Shown here piece by piece: positions 32,469 to 41,478 of a stretch of DNA of 55,729 nt (the first letter of the stretch is position 1; each line of letters begins with the position of its first letter). This DNA is from an uncultured Porphyromonadaceae bacterium. GTDB lineage: Bacteria > Bacteroidota > Bacteroidia > Bacteroidales > Muribaculaceae. The notes under the pieces were generated by a model. The model was not told where the DNA came from and did not search any database. It worked only from the letters and a program-made list of their open reading frames with translations. The position numbers were made by a program, and so were the translations under genes. The DNA is taken from the NCBI GenBank assembly GCA_902493335.1, contig CABUPJ010000019.1, positions 1 through 55,729 on the forward strand, written 5' to 3'.

Positions 32469-33574
32469 TTTGTCAGACCGTTGAATGTGTGGTTAAAGTA
32501 ATAGTCGAGCACGTCGCGGGCGGCTATGAACGAGCTGCGGCGGTTGGCGAGCACCTCGGCCTCGTTTTCGCGCAGTAGAGCGGCGACCGCCGGATTGTTG
32601 TAGAAGTTGGCGCGCAGACGCTCGTCGATTGACTCGTACATCCAGTAGCGGGCCTGTTCGCGCCGTTTGGCGTCGAAATAGCCGTTGGCCTTGACAAAGT
32701 CGAAGTAGCGGTCGATCATATCCCACACTTCGGCGATGCCGAGTTCATAGTAGCCTGAATAGGTGAGCACCTCGGGAGACCAGCCCGATGCTGTCGGCGG
32801 GAAGAGGTGAAGGGCGCTGCGGAATTGTGCCTGAGCGAGCTGTGCCGGACCGACATTGTCGCCGTCGGCCTTGTTGATGACGATGCCGTCGGCCATCTCC
32901 ATGATGCCGCGCTTGATGCCCTGAAGTTCGTCGCCGGTGCCGGCGAGCTGTATCAGCAGGAAGAAGTCGACCATCGAGTGTACGGCGGTCTCGCTTTGGC
33001 CGACGCCGACGGTCTCGACGAAGATGTTGTTGTAGCCGGCGGCCTCGCAGAGCACGATGGTCTCGCGCGTCTTGCGGGCGACGCCGCCGAGCGATCCGGC
33101 CGACGGGCTGGGGCGTATGAATGCCGAAGGGTGTATCGAGAGTTTCTCCATGCGCGTCTTGTCGCCGAGTATCGAACCTTTTGTGCGCTCGCTCGAGGGG
33201 TCGATGGCGAGAACGGCGAGTTTGCCGCCGTCTTTGAGCACGTGGAGACCGAAGACGTCGATCGACGTACTCTTGCCGGCGCCGGGGACACCTGTGATGC
33301 CGACACGGCGCGAGTTGCCCGAGAACGGCAGGCATTTCTCTATCACTTCCTGCGCCACGGCCTGATGGTCGGGCGAGAGGCTTTCGACAAGAGTGACGGC
33401 GCGGCTGAGCATCGTCACGTCGCCTTTGAGTATGCCGTCGACAAGCTCTGACGCTGCAGGCAGGGGTTTGCGCCGCGGACGTTTCTGCAGGTAGGGATTC
33501 ACCGATGGCGGCTGGGCAACGCCGCTGTTGACGGTCAGGCCGGTATATTTTTCGTCGTTTTCAGGATGTTCCAT
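32465..33574 (-). CDS. meaB: Methylmalonyl-CoA mutase-associated GTPase MeaB
   Basis: A 369-residue G3E-family GTPase (ArgK/MeaB) that loads and protects adenosylcobalamin in methylmalonyl-CoA mutase. The Walker A GVPGAGKS is at residues 95-102, followed by 'LAIDPSSERTKGSILGDKTRME' and the nucleotide-base motif NKAD. Members serve propionate/succinate metabolism, normal in gut Bacteroidales. The mutase genes are not in the window. It is followed by a DUF1573 gene with a 4-bp overlap. Confidence 0.94.
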   Translation of the reverse strand: MEHPENDEKYTGLTVNSGVAQPPSVNPYLQKRPRRKPLPAASELVDGILKGDVTMLSRAVTLVESLSPDHQAVAQEVIEKCLPFSGNSRRVGITGVPGAGKSTSIDVFGLHVLKDGGKLAVLAIDPSSERTKGSILGDKTRMEKLSIHPSAFIRPSPSAGSLGGVARKTRETIVLCEAAGYNNIFVETVGVGQSETAVHSMVDFFLLIQLAGTGDELQGIKRGIMEMADGIVINKADGDNVGPAQLAQAQFRSALHLFPPTASGWSPEVLTYSGYYELGIAEVWDMIDRYFDFVKANGYFDAKRREQARYWMYESIDERLRANFYNNPAVAALLRENEAEVLANRRSSFIAARDVLDYYFNHTFNGLTK

Positions 33575-33700
33575 TGGGCTAAATGCTAAGTTTTTTCCAA
33601 AATTACAAAATATTTCAGACAGTTGTCACCGAGTTAACATATATTCAAAACCCGCTTTTGCAGGACGTAATAATTTTTCTGCAAAAAGAATGGAGTTAAA

Positions 33701-33733
33701 TTGGCGATAATTCAAATTTAAACACTATATTTG
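33701..33733 (+). promoter_or_regulatory. Promoter of the defence cassette
   Basis: TTG at 33701-33703 and TATATTTG at 33726-33733 with a 22-bp spacer. The ATG at 33762 follows 28 bp later. Confidence 0.5.
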
Positions 33734-33761
33734 TAAAATAATCACAAATAAGACGGTATAA

Positions 33762-34916
33762 ATGGTATTGGAAATTGCTCTCACCAACGTTTTCTCGATA
33801 AATGAGAAAATTATTCTTGACTTGCAGGCTGCGAATATTCAGACAAAAGAGGCCCGCGCTCTTGCCGACAATACTTTCACAGCCGGCGGAGAAAGGCTGT
33901 TGAAAACTATTGCGATATATGGCGCTAACGCTTCCGGGAAGAGCAATGTGATCAAGGCCGTCAAGGCCGCAGTCGACATGATACTCGACTCACACAATTA
34001 CAACGAGGGCGATAGTTTTGGTTTCAGGCCATTTAAGTTCGGAGATAAAGATGCCCCGAGTGAGTTTTATATACGCTTTCTCGTAGAGGGCGTCGAGCAT
34101 GAATATTCGTTCAGTTGTACGCAGAATGAAGTTGTCACCGAGAATCTCTATTATTATCCGCGAGGCCGGCGGGCCTTGATATTCTCGCGAGATGAACGTA
34201 TCGAAGGCGACAAGAAAGACAAATATGAGTTTGCGGCTGTCATACGCCGACCGATGGATGTGGCGTCGAATACATCGCGAAAGACTTTGTTTTTGTCGCG
34301 TGCGAGCCAGATGGACCGCGACAAGGCTAAGGAGATTTACCGCTGGTTTAACGACCGTATTGTATTCGGCAACAGGAATAAAATGTCTGTGGTGACAGAC
34401 CGTTTTCTGGGAGATAATAAAGAGGCTGTATTGCGAGTGTTCAAGGCCGCCGACAGTGATATCGTCGATTTTACATATAAAGACGGCGAACTGACCACAT
34501 TCCACCGTCGAAATCCCTCATTGCCTTTTGATTTCAACACGGAGGAATCAGACGGTACAAAAATTCTCTTCAGAATAATGCTTACTGTCATGGATGTGGT
34601 GCGCAACAATAAGGTGATGTTTCTTGACGAGGTCGAGACGAGCCTCCATACACGGCTTGTCGAATATCTTATCGGCCTGTTTCATAAAAGCAGCTCGGCT
34701 CAGTTGATATTCACGACTCACAACACCCATCTGCTTGATATGACGCGTTTTCGTAAAGACCAGATTTTCTTTGTCAACAAACGCGACGATGGTTCGAGCG
34801 ATTTATATTCGCTCTTTGACTATAAGGACTTCCGCGAAAAGATGGATCTCGAGAAAGCTTATCTGCAGGGGCGTTTTGACGCCGTGCCTTATATCAATGA
34901 ATTTGAAAGTATCTGA
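33762..34916 (+). CDS. AAA15/RloA-like ATPase (AbiLi type)
   Basis: A 384-residue AAA ATPase of the SMC/RecF-like AAA_15 group. Walker A GANASGKS is at residues 54-61, Walker B ends at Asp289-Glu290 ('MFLDEVETSLH'), and the switch 'FTTHNTHLLD' follows. The central region is variable. It sits 2 bp before an RloB-family gene, the standard pair of AbiL and RloAB abortive-infection systems. In this picture the ATPase senses phage or DNA ends and controls the partner nuclease. Base composition is somewhat lower in GC than the core genes around it, which fits horizontal acquisition. Confidence 0.85.
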   Translation: MVLEIALTNVFSINEKIILDLQAANIQTKEARALADNTFTAGGERLLKTIAIYGANASGKSNVIKAVKAAVDMILDSHNYNEGDSFGFRPFKFGDKDAPSEFYIRFLVEGVEHEYSFSCTQNEVVTENLYYYPRGRRALIFSRDERIEGDKKDKYEFAAVIRRPMDVASNTSRKTLFLSRASQMDRDKAKEIYRWFNDRIVFGNRNKMSVVTDRFLGDNKEAVLRVFKAADSDIVDFTYKDGELTTFHRRNPSLPFDFNTEESDGTKILFRIMLTVMDVVRNNKVMFLDEVETSLHTRLVEYLIGLFHKSSSAQLIFTTHNTHLLDMTRFRKDQIFFVNKRDDGSSDLYSLFDYKDFREKMDLEKAYLQGRFDAVPYINEFESI

Positions 34917-34918
34917 CG

Positions 34919-35464
34919 ATGGCACGAAAAGCGAAACTGCCGCGCGGCAAGATGATGAACCCCACATTCTTTGTGTTCTGCGAAGGAAAAACCGAGGCTG
35001 AATATGTCGATTTGCTGCGCCGCAATTTTCGTGTGCCGGTTGAAATCATCACAAAAGTCAGCGACTCAAATATCTCACAGCCTTATATAGACAGATGTCG
35101 CCGCGACCGGTTTACTAAGCCGGGTGATAAAACCTTTCTGATGTTTGACCTTGATGTGGCGGGAATGTTCGGGCGTTTGTCTAAAATCAAAGATGCAACG
35201 CTTTTGCTGTCAAATCCATGCATCGAATACTGGTTTCTGCTGCATTATGGCGATGTCAGCCGTGAAATGGCTTCAACCGAGTGTCTTGCCAGGCTGAAAG
35301 GCAAAGCCCCTGACTATGCTAAAGGCTTTTTCTCGACGGCAATGAAAAAGGTGCTTATCGAGAACATCGGTGACGCGGCGGCAAGAGCCGCAGATAAAGA
35401 ACCTTATGTCAATCCGTCTTCGACGATTCATTTGCTCGCGAACGAATTGCGAGTGAATTTTTGA
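34919..35464 (+). CDS. RloB-family (TOPRIM-like) protein, AbiLii type
   Basis: A 181-residue RloB-like protein. The signature N-terminus 'NPTFFVFCEGKTEAEYVDLLRRNF' holds the EGKTE motif of a TOPRIM-like nuclease fold, followed by 'FLMFDLDVAG' with the D-x-D pair and 'SNPCIEYWFLLHYG', the typical RloB block. It is the likely effector of a two-gene defence cassette with the ATPase 2 bp upstream. The cassette sits between meaB and rsmA, two core genes. The D-x-D and E are present, so activity is expected. Confidence 0.85.
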   Translation: MARKAKLPRGKMMNPTFFVFCEGKTEAEYVDLLRRNFRVPVEIITKVSDSNISQPYIDRCRRDRFTKPGDKTFLMFDLDVAGMFGRLSKIKDATLLLSNPCIEYWFLLHYGDVSREMASTECLARLKGKAPDYAKGFFSTAMKKVLIENIGDAAARAADKEPYVNPSSTIHLLANELRVNF

Positions 35465-35470
35465 TGTTTT

Positions 35471-35502
35471 TTTGACGGTTTGAGATTAATGGTTTAATTT
35501 TG
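35471..35502 (+). promoter_or_regulatory. Promoter of rsmA-mgtE
   Basis: TTTG at 35471-35474, a 20-bp spacer and TAATTTTG at 35495-35502 match the consensus. The rsmA ATG follows 21 bp later. Confidence 0.7.
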
Positions 35503-35523
35503 TAAGTCTAAAAACCGTAACCG

Positions 35524-36309
35524 ATGACACGCGTAAAACCTAAAAAAGCACTCGGACAGCATTTCCTGACAGATCTGTCGGTGGCATCGCGCATCGCCTC
35601 GACGATGGATGCCGCTCCTGACCTGCCCCTTCTCGAAATCGGGCCGGGCATGGGTGTGCTGACGCAGTTCCTTTTGGAGAAAGGCCGCGATCTCAAGGTC
35701 GTCGAGATTGACAGCGAGAGTGTCGGATATCTCGAACGCGAGTTCCCGGCTCTCGACGGCCGCATAATCGAAGGCGACTTCCTGAAACTCGATCTCGATA
35801 AAATCTTCGGCGACAGTCAGTTTGGTGTCATCGGCAATTATCCTTATAACATTTCGTCACAGATATTTTTCAAAATACTTGACTACAAAGACCTTGTGCC
35901 GGTGTGCTCCGGCATGTTGCAGCGCGAGGTCGCCGAACGCCTTGCCGCCCGCGAGGGGACGAAAGCACGCGGCATACTCTCCGTGCTGCTTCAGGCATGG
36001 TATGACGTCGAATATCTCTTCACGGTCAGCGAGCATGTCTTCAATCCGCCCCCAAAAGTGAAGTCGGGTGTCATCATCATGAGGCGCAACGACGTCAGGT
36101 CGCTCGGCTGCGACGAGGCATTGTTCAGGACTGTAGTCAAGACAACTTTCGGTCAGCGCCGCAAGACGCTGCGCAATTCACTTCGGGGGCTGTTGCCGGC
36201 CGGTGCCCAGTTGCCCGACACCGCCATGATGGGGCTGAGGCCCGAACAGCTCTCAGTCGCTCAGTTTATCGAGTTAACCAATCTTGTCAACGAATTGCGC
36301 AAAGCCTAA
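35524..36309 (+). CDS. rsmA: 16S rRNA dimethyladenosine transferase
   Basis: A 261-residue methyltransferase that dimethylates two adjacent adenines near the 3' end of 16S rRNA. The N-terminus 'KPKKALGQHFLTD', motif I EIGPGMGVLT (residues 38-47) and the catalytic motif NYPYNIS (residues 105-111) are present. The length is normal. mgtE follows 13 bp later, so the two are co-transcribed. Confidence 0.96.
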   Translation: MTRVKPKKALGQHFLTDLSVASRIASTMDAAPDLPLLEIGPGMGVLTQFLLEKGRDLKVVEIDSESVGYLEREFPALDGRIIEGDFLKLDLDKIFGDSQFGVIGNYPYNISSQIFFKILDYKDLVPVCSGMLQREVAERLAAREGTKARGILSVLLQAWYDVEYLFTVSEHVFNPPPKVKSGVIIMRRNDVRSLGCDEALFRTVVKTTFGQRRKTLRNSLRGLLPAGAQLPDTAMMGLRPEQLSVAQFIELTNLVNELRKA

Positions 36310-36322
36310 GCACCGCTGAAAA

Positions 36323-37684
36323 ATGAAAGAATTCACCCCCGAATATCTCGAACATATCAAGGAGATAGTCAGCTCCAACAATGAGGCCGAGGCCCGTCAG
36401 GAGCTTGCCAAACTCCATCCCGCCGACATCGCCGAGCTATACAAGGAGCTCGAAATCGAGGAGGCCGAGTATCTCTACCGACTTCTCGACGACGACACGG
36501 CAGCCGACGTGCTCATGGAGCTCGACGAGGACGACCGTCTCAAGCTCCTCGACGCCATGCCGGCCGAGGAAATCGCCCGACAGATCGATCACCTCGACAC
36601 CGACGATGCCGTCGACCTTATACAGCAGCTCGACGAAGACGACCGCGAGGAGATTCTCTCGCACATCGACGATGTCGAGCAGGCCGGCGACATCATCGAC
36701 CTCCTCAAATACGACGAGGACACCGCCGGCGGCCTCATGGGCACCGAGATGATTGTCGTCAACGAGAACTGGTCGATGCCCGAGTGTATCAAGGAGATGA
36801 GGATGCAGGCCGAGGAAATGGACGAGGTCTATTATATATATGTCGTCGACAACGATTATAAACTCCGCGGCATTTTCCCGCTCAAAAAGATGATTACACA
36901 TCCCTCGGTGTCGAAAATCAAGCATGTGATGGAGCCTGACCCCGTCAGTGTCAAGGCCGACGCCCCGATTGACGAGGTCGCCCTCGATTTCGAGAAGTAT
37001 GACCTTGTGGCGATGCCTGTCGTCGATTCGATAGGCCGTCTGCTCGGCCGCATAACCGTCGACGACGTCATGGACCAGGTGCGCGAATCGAGCGAACGTG
37101 ACTATCAGCTGGCTTCGGGTATCTCGTCTGACGTCGATGCCGACGACAGCATCTTCGCGCAGACCAAGGCACGTATACCGTGGCTGCTAATAGGCATAGC
37201 CTCGGGTATTCTGGCGTCGCTTATTCTCGGCGGCTTCGAGCGGCAGCTCGCCGTCTGCACGGCGCTGGCACTGTTCATCCCTATCATCGGCGGCACCGGC
37301 GGTAATGTCGGCGTCCAGGCCTCGGCTATTGTCGTCCAGGGTCTTGCCAACGGTTCGCTTAACGTCAGGGAATTCTCAAAACAGCTCGGCAAGGAAGTGC
37401 TTATCGGCCTGCTCAACGCCACAGTCATATCGGCTGTCATACTGGTCTATAACCTGCTGATGATGCCCGGCGACCTCGCGGTGACGCTGTCAGTGTCTGT
37501 GTCGCTGTTTGCCGTGGTGATGTTTGCCACGCTGCTGGGCACGATAGTGCCGCTGACGCTCGAGAAGCTTCACATCAACCCGGCGCTGGCGACGGGGCCC
37601 TTCATACAGATGTCTAACGATATTGTCGGCCTGTTGATTTACGTCGCCATATCGACGTGGTTCTTAGGCCTTTTCGGTAGCTGA
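36323..37684 (+). CDS. mgtE: Magnesium transporter MgtE
   Basis: A 453-residue inner-membrane Mg2+ channel. The N-terminal MgtE superhelical domain (about residues 15-130) has the repeating acidic pattern 'LDEDDR', a CBS pair spans about 135-265, and five transmembrane helices occupy about 285-450, including 'FIPIIGGTGGNVGVQASAI'. Mg2+ binding to the acidic cytosolic domain closes the pore in characterised members. The length is normal. No M-box can fit in the 13-bp gap before it. Confidence 0.95.
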   Translation: MKEFTPEYLEHIKEIVSSNNEAEARQELAKLHPADIAELYKELEIEEAEYLYRLLDDDTAADVLMELDEDDRLKLLDAMPAEEIARQIDHLDTDDAVDLIQQLDEDDREEILSHIDDVEQAGDIIDLLKYDEDTAGGLMGTEMIVVNENWSMPECIKEMRMQAEEMDEVYYIYVVDNDYKLRGIFPLKKMITHPSVSKIKHVMEPDPVSVKADAPIDEVALDFEKYDLVAMPVVDSIGRLLGRITVDDVMDQVRESSERDYQLASGISSDVDADDSIFAQTKARIPWLLIGIASGILASLILGGFERQLAVCTALALFIPIIGGTGGNVGVQASAIVVQGLANGSLNVREFSKQLGKEVLIGLLNATVISAVILVYNLLMMPGDLAVTLSVSVSLFAVVMFATLLGTIVPLTLEKLHINPALATGPFIQMSNDIVGLLIYVAISTWFLGLFGS

Positions 37685-37690
37685 CGCCGG

Positions 37691-38161
37691 TCAGCGCACA
37701 AGCTCTTTGGTCATGACGATACCGGGTCTGACATGCAGCGACATGGCGGCGAAACGGCCTGTCGGCTCGCTGTTGTATTTGATATGATACCACTCGGGAG
37801 CCATGAAATCGAGGTCGAAGAAAGCCGATGAGACAGGCTCGCCGTCGTAACCGGCCGACAGACGTTCTTCGATGAAGATGTCAAAGCCGATGACTTTGAC
37901 GGCAAGAGAGACCGCCCCGGACGAGTAGATGCCCTCGAGGCCGTCGCGGCGCAGCAGCACGCGGCCGTCGTCTCTGACGGTGAATGTCACCGACGGAGTG
38001 ACGCCCGAACTGTCGCCGGCGAGCAGGTCGCCCGCCAGAAGGTGGAGTTTTGCCTCGCCACGCTGCTGCGGGATAGACATATAGGCTATTACGGCAGCGG
38101 CGATGACGCTGACGATGACATAGAACTCGGGTGTTGTAAAAATGCCTTTCAATAATATCAT
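37691..38161 (-). CDS. Small membrane-anchored protein of unknown function
   Basis: A 156-residue protein starting at 38161 (MILLKGIFTTPEFYV). One transmembrane helix lies at about residues 9-29, followed by a beta-rich soluble domain with a repeated 'DGRVLLRRDGLEGIY' style. I do not recognise the family. I chose this start because the upstream in-frame part (to 38341) is antisense to comF. A TATATTTG -7 box at 38166-38173 lies only 4 bp before the ATG, implying a very short or leaderless message. It converges with mgtE. Confidence 0.7.
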   Translation of the reverse strand: MILLKGIFTTPEFYVIVSVIAAAVIAYMSIPQQRGEAKLHLLAGDLLAGDSSGVTPSVTFTVRDDGRVLLRRDGLEGIYSSGAVSLAVKVIGFDIFIEERLSAGYDGEPVSSAFFDLDFMAPEWYHIKYNSEPTGRFAAMSLHVRPGIVMTKELVR

Positions 38162-38165
38162 AATC

Positions 38166-38173
38166 CAAATATA
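38166..38173 (-). promoter_or_regulatory. -7 box for the small membrane protein
   Basis: TATATTTG on the minus strand, so close to the start codon that transcription must begin almost at the ATG. Confidence 0.4.
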
Positions 38174-38211
38174 CGCAATATTTCGTGAACGACGGCAATA
38201 AAATCGGCAGA

Positions 38212-38913
38212 ATGACGCGCACACTCGTGCGCGGCGCCCTTGACGCGCTGTTCCCGAGGACCTGCCGCGTCTGCGGCCGCTCGCTTGTCGAGGGCGAGAC
38301 ACTGCTCTGTGTCGGCTGCATGGCCGGACTGCCGCGCACACGTTTTCATCTCGACGGATTCAACTCGCTGCACCGTCGTCTCGGCGGTCATCATCCCGTC
38401 GAAGTCGCCGCAGCATGGTTCCACTATATGCCCGACAGCCCGTATGCCGGGCTGATACGCCGCGCCAAGTATGACGACAGACCTGTCTATGCGCGTCAGA
38501 TGGGCGCGATGTATGCGCGCGAGCTGCAGGCCGACGGCGTCGGCGCCGGTTTTGACGTGCTGCTGCCTGTGGCGATGCATCCGCTCAAGAGGTTTGTGCG
38601 GGGCTATAACCAGGCCGATGAGATCGCGAGGGGCATGGCCGGTATTTTCGGCTGTGACGTCGGCGACAACCTCAGGGCCATGCGGCGTCACACGACACAG
38701 ACACGCCGCGGAGCCTATGAGCGCTACAGCAATATAGCCGGCTCGTTTGCGGTCGTGTCGCCCCATGAACTCGATGGTCTGAACGTTGTCATCGTTGACG
38801 ATGTGATTACTACCGGTTCGACGATTGCCGACTGTATCCGCGCCGTCGGCGAAAGCTCGGCTCCGGCTTCAATAAACGTGCTGAGCCTCGGCGCGACCCT
38901 GTTGAAGGCGTAG
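38212..38913 (+). CDS. comF: ComF-family phosphoribosyltransferase-like protein
   Basis: A 233-residue protein. The N-terminus has a double-CxxC zinc finger (CRVC and CVGC), and the C-terminal part holds the PRPP-binding motif VIVDDVITTGST. ComF acts in DNA uptake in competent bacteria, where it may help load single-stranded DNA; in Bacteroidetes the role is unproven. I chose the ATG at 38212, which gives the standard N-terminus MTRTLVRGALDALFPRTC; a GTG at 38185 would add nine residues. It diverges from the small membrane gene by 50 bp. Confidence 0.88.
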   Translation: MTRTLVRGALDALFPRTCRVCGRSLVEGETLLCVGCMAGLPRTRFHLDGFNSLHRRLGGHHPVEVAAAWFHYMPDSPYAGLIRRAKYDDRPVYARQMGAMYARELQADGVGAGFDVLLPVAMHPLKRFVRGYNQADEIARGMAGIFGCDVGDNLRAMRRHTTQTRRGAYERYSNIAGSFAVVSPHELDGLNVVIVDDVITTGSTIADCIRAVGESSAPASINVLSLGATLLKA

Positions 38914-38977
38914 CCGAGGCTCAGAAATAAACTGTATGTGCCGCCGACGGATGATCGGTCAGGCTCGTAATCAGCGG

Positions 38978-41446
38978 TTATTTCGCGAATTTTATCGAGA
39001 GGGTCTTGCCACCGATGACGAGGCGGGCGACATAGATGCCCGTGGCGTCGGGTGCTGCGAACGACTCGGTGTCTGTGGCGCTGACGACGGTTTTGCCTGC
39101 TGCGTCATAGACTTCGACATATTCGGCACGCTGTGAGAGTATCACGCGGTCGCCGTCGATGCGCAGGCCCGCTGCCGGACGGCTGTTGTCGCCGATGATA
39201 TCGTCGACGCCATCGCCGCTGTTGTCATAGACGGCTTCGAGGCCGGTGATGTCGATATGATATGATTTGCCGGCCGAACCACTCGGATTGAACTGGAATG
39301 CCGAGAACTCGATGGGATATGTGCCGATATTGTCGGGGTCGCCCATCTCGCTGACGGGGAGCTCGATGACATTTTCTTTGCCGCTTTCGATATTGTTATA
39401 TGTGAAATTTGTCACACGGCCGCCGCTGGCGCAGGCCGAGAACATGACCGATGTCAGTTTGACGTCGCCCGGGTTGACGCGTGCACGCAGGGCTGTCGGA
39501 ATGCCGAAGACATTGATTTTGTTGTTGAGTGTCAGACGGGTACCGCGGGTCGATTTGATCGTATAGTCGACGCCGAAACCATTTTCGAGCGGAGTGATAT
39601 TGTAGGCCGAAATGCCCGACTGGGTGACTTTCCAGGCTTCGGCATCGCCGGCGAGGTCGATGGGAAGCACCTGTTTGTCAGTGTTCTCGACGCTTATGTT
39701 GACTTTGATTTCGATGTCGCCGTGGCGTCCGGTGACGACGGCCTTGCCGTTGGCGACGGGTGTGATGAGGCCGGTTTCATCTATGGTGGCTACCGATGAG
39801 TCGTCGATGCTCCAGTCGAAAATGCCGGGGGCGATAGGCATCAGCTCTGAGGCGACTTTGGTGACGACCTCGACGGCCCAGGGATGCTTGTTGTCAAGGA
39901 CGACGTCGCTGTAGCGGGGTGTGGCCTCGGTGAGCGCGCTGCCGACAGTGATGGCGATAGAGGCTGTCTTGGCGTTGCCGTAGCTGACGGTCAGGGCCTG
40001 TGTGCCGGTGCCGGTGGCGAAGAGTGTCTTGCCGTCGGCGGTGATTTCGCCCAGTGATGCGGGGCAGCTGAGGGTGTAGTCCTTGAAGTCGTCGGAAATC
40101 ATGACGCCATATTTGTTATAGGCGTAGACATGGGGTGTGTAGAGGCCCATGTTTGGCATTGTCAGCACCCAGTCTCTGAACTGGAGTTCGGCGACTTCGT
40201 TGTCTTCCTCGGCTTCGAGCACAGCGAAGATGGCGTTGCCGACGGCGCGTTCCTGACCGTCGCTGCAGTGGTTTCTGACGCCGAGAGCGGCTGTGTAGAG
40301 TGTCGACGAACCGCCGCCGTCAAGGTTGACGGCTTCAGCCGCGCCGGCCCAGCGCATGACGTCGGCGAGCATCGAGGTCGTCACGCCTGCCGAGCTGGGA
40401 GTGCGGCCGTCGATGACCATCATGATGATTTTCGTGCCGTCGGCGCTCACGCCGATAGATGTGCGCGGATGGCGTGCCGAAGCGTCGCCGCGTTCGCCCT
40501 CGGTGTCGAGAGTGGCGCCCCCGCCGACATTCTTGGGATTGCCCGAGACGACGGTGACGGGTTCGATGCGTTCGCCTTCGGCGGTGAGGATGATGTTGTC
40601 AAACTCGACGATGTCGCCTGGCTTGAGGGCGCCGACAAAGTCTTTGGCGCCGGTGTTGCAGCCTGAGGTCGATGTGCCGCGTCCGAAGATGACGAAACCG
40701 TCGGCCGGAACGGTTGTGTCGCCCGAGGTGTTGGGCTCGCTTGTCACTTCGAGACGGAATTTGCCGCCGGCATAGAAGTTGTCGCCTTCGACGAGGCGTG
40801 CTGTCACCTCATAGCTGTTGTCGGTATAGCTTGTCTGGTTGGTCGAGCCCCAGTAGCGGGGGGTGTAGAGGGTGATGCCGTTGTTGGGAGAGCCGACATT
40901 GACGCCTTTGAACAATGTCACCTTGTCGCCGATGGTGGCGGTGCCGGTGTAGTAGTTGAGGCGGCTCACACGGGCCACACCGTTGACGTCGACAGAAAAC
41001 TGATAGTCTGAGTTCGAGCTCTTGTAGATTTCACGGTCTACGGTGCACGAGCCGGTCGGAGTGCCTACCTGGCTGCTGCCGTTGGTGGCTTTGCCGCTTG
41101 TCCAGTAGAAGTCGGCGTTTGAGCCTGCGAAATACAGAAGACCGTCCTTGCTCTTGCTCTGGGCCATGGCCGATGTGCGGGCGTTGCCTGCTACTTTATC
41201 GGTGGCGCAGACCGATCTTATCGACACGCCGGGAGTGGTCTTGTCGATAGTGAGATAGAACACGTCGAGAGAGCTGGAACCTGTCAGACGCAGTTGGGTC
41301 TGAGTCGTGCCGGGCCCGACTTTAGCGTGAAAAATGGTGTCGAGCTGCATTGTAGTTCCGCGCAGATCGAAGTCGACCGAAGCAGTGGCAGCCAGTGGAA
41401 GTGCCATGCCGCAGCCGAGAATAATCAGTTTCAGATTCATTTTCAT
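38978..41446 (-). CDS. Phosphodiester glycosidase family protein with Ig-like and sorting tail
   Basis: An 822-residue secreted protein. A signal peptide (about 22 residues) is followed by a region conserved with the next paralogue. The NAGPA/DUF2233-type phosphodiester glycosidase domain lies at about residues 240-420 ('IIMMVIDGRTPSSAGVTTSMLADVM', then 'AEAVNLDGGGSSTLYT'). Two bacterial Ig-like segments follow ('GLITPVANGKAVVTGRHGDI'), and finally a C-terminal tail 'VEVYDAAGKTVVS ... GIYVARLVIGGK' like a T9SS sorting domain. The family removes phosphodiester-linked N-acetylglucosamine caps. It is 32 bp after its shorter paralogue on the same strand. Confidence 0.85.
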   Translation of the reverse strand: MKMNLKLIILGCGMALPLAATASVDFDLRGTTMQLDTIFHAKVGPGTTQTQLRLTGSSSLDVFYLTIDKTTPGVSIRSVCATDKVAGNARTSAMAQSKSKDGLLYFAGSNADFYWTSGKATNGSSQVGTPTGSCTVDREIYKSSNSDYQFSVDVNGVARVSRLNYYTGTATIGDKVTLFKGVNVGSPNNGITLYTPRYWGSTNQTSYTDNSYEVTARLVEGDNFYAGGKFRLEVTSEPNTSGDTTVPADGFVIFGRGTSTSGCNTGAKDFVGALKPGDIVEFDNIILTAEGERIEPVTVVSGNPKNVGGGATLDTEGERGDASARHPRTSIGVSADGTKIIMMVIDGRTPSSAGVTTSMLADVMRWAGAAEAVNLDGGGSSTLYTAALGVRNHCSDGQERAVGNAIFAVLEAEEDNEVAELQFRDWVLTMPNMGLYTPHVYAYNKYGVMISDDFKDYTLSCPASLGEITADGKTLFATGTGTQALTVSYGNAKTASIAITVGSALTEATPRYSDVVLDNKHPWAVEVVTKVASELMPIAPGIFDWSIDDSSVATIDETGLITPVANGKAVVTGRHGDIEIKVNISVENTDKQVLPIDLAGDAEAWKVTQSGISAYNITPLENGFGVDYTIKSTRGTRLTLNNKINVFGIPTALRARVNPGDVKLTSVMFSACASGGRVTNFTYNNIESGKENVIELPVSEMGDPDNIGTYPIEFSAFQFNPSGSAGKSYHIDITGLEAVYDNSGDGVDDIIGDNSRPAAGLRIDGDRVILSQRAEYVEVYDAAGKTVVSATDTESFAAPDATGIYVARLVIGGKTLSIKFAK

Positions 41447-41478
41447 GTGTATGAATGGTTAATATAAATGTGGATTGT

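Noticed and set aside
38185..38211. GTG start of comF at 38185
   Set aside because: The ATG at 38212 matches the normal ComF N-terminus. The GTG cannot be excluded and would add nine residues.
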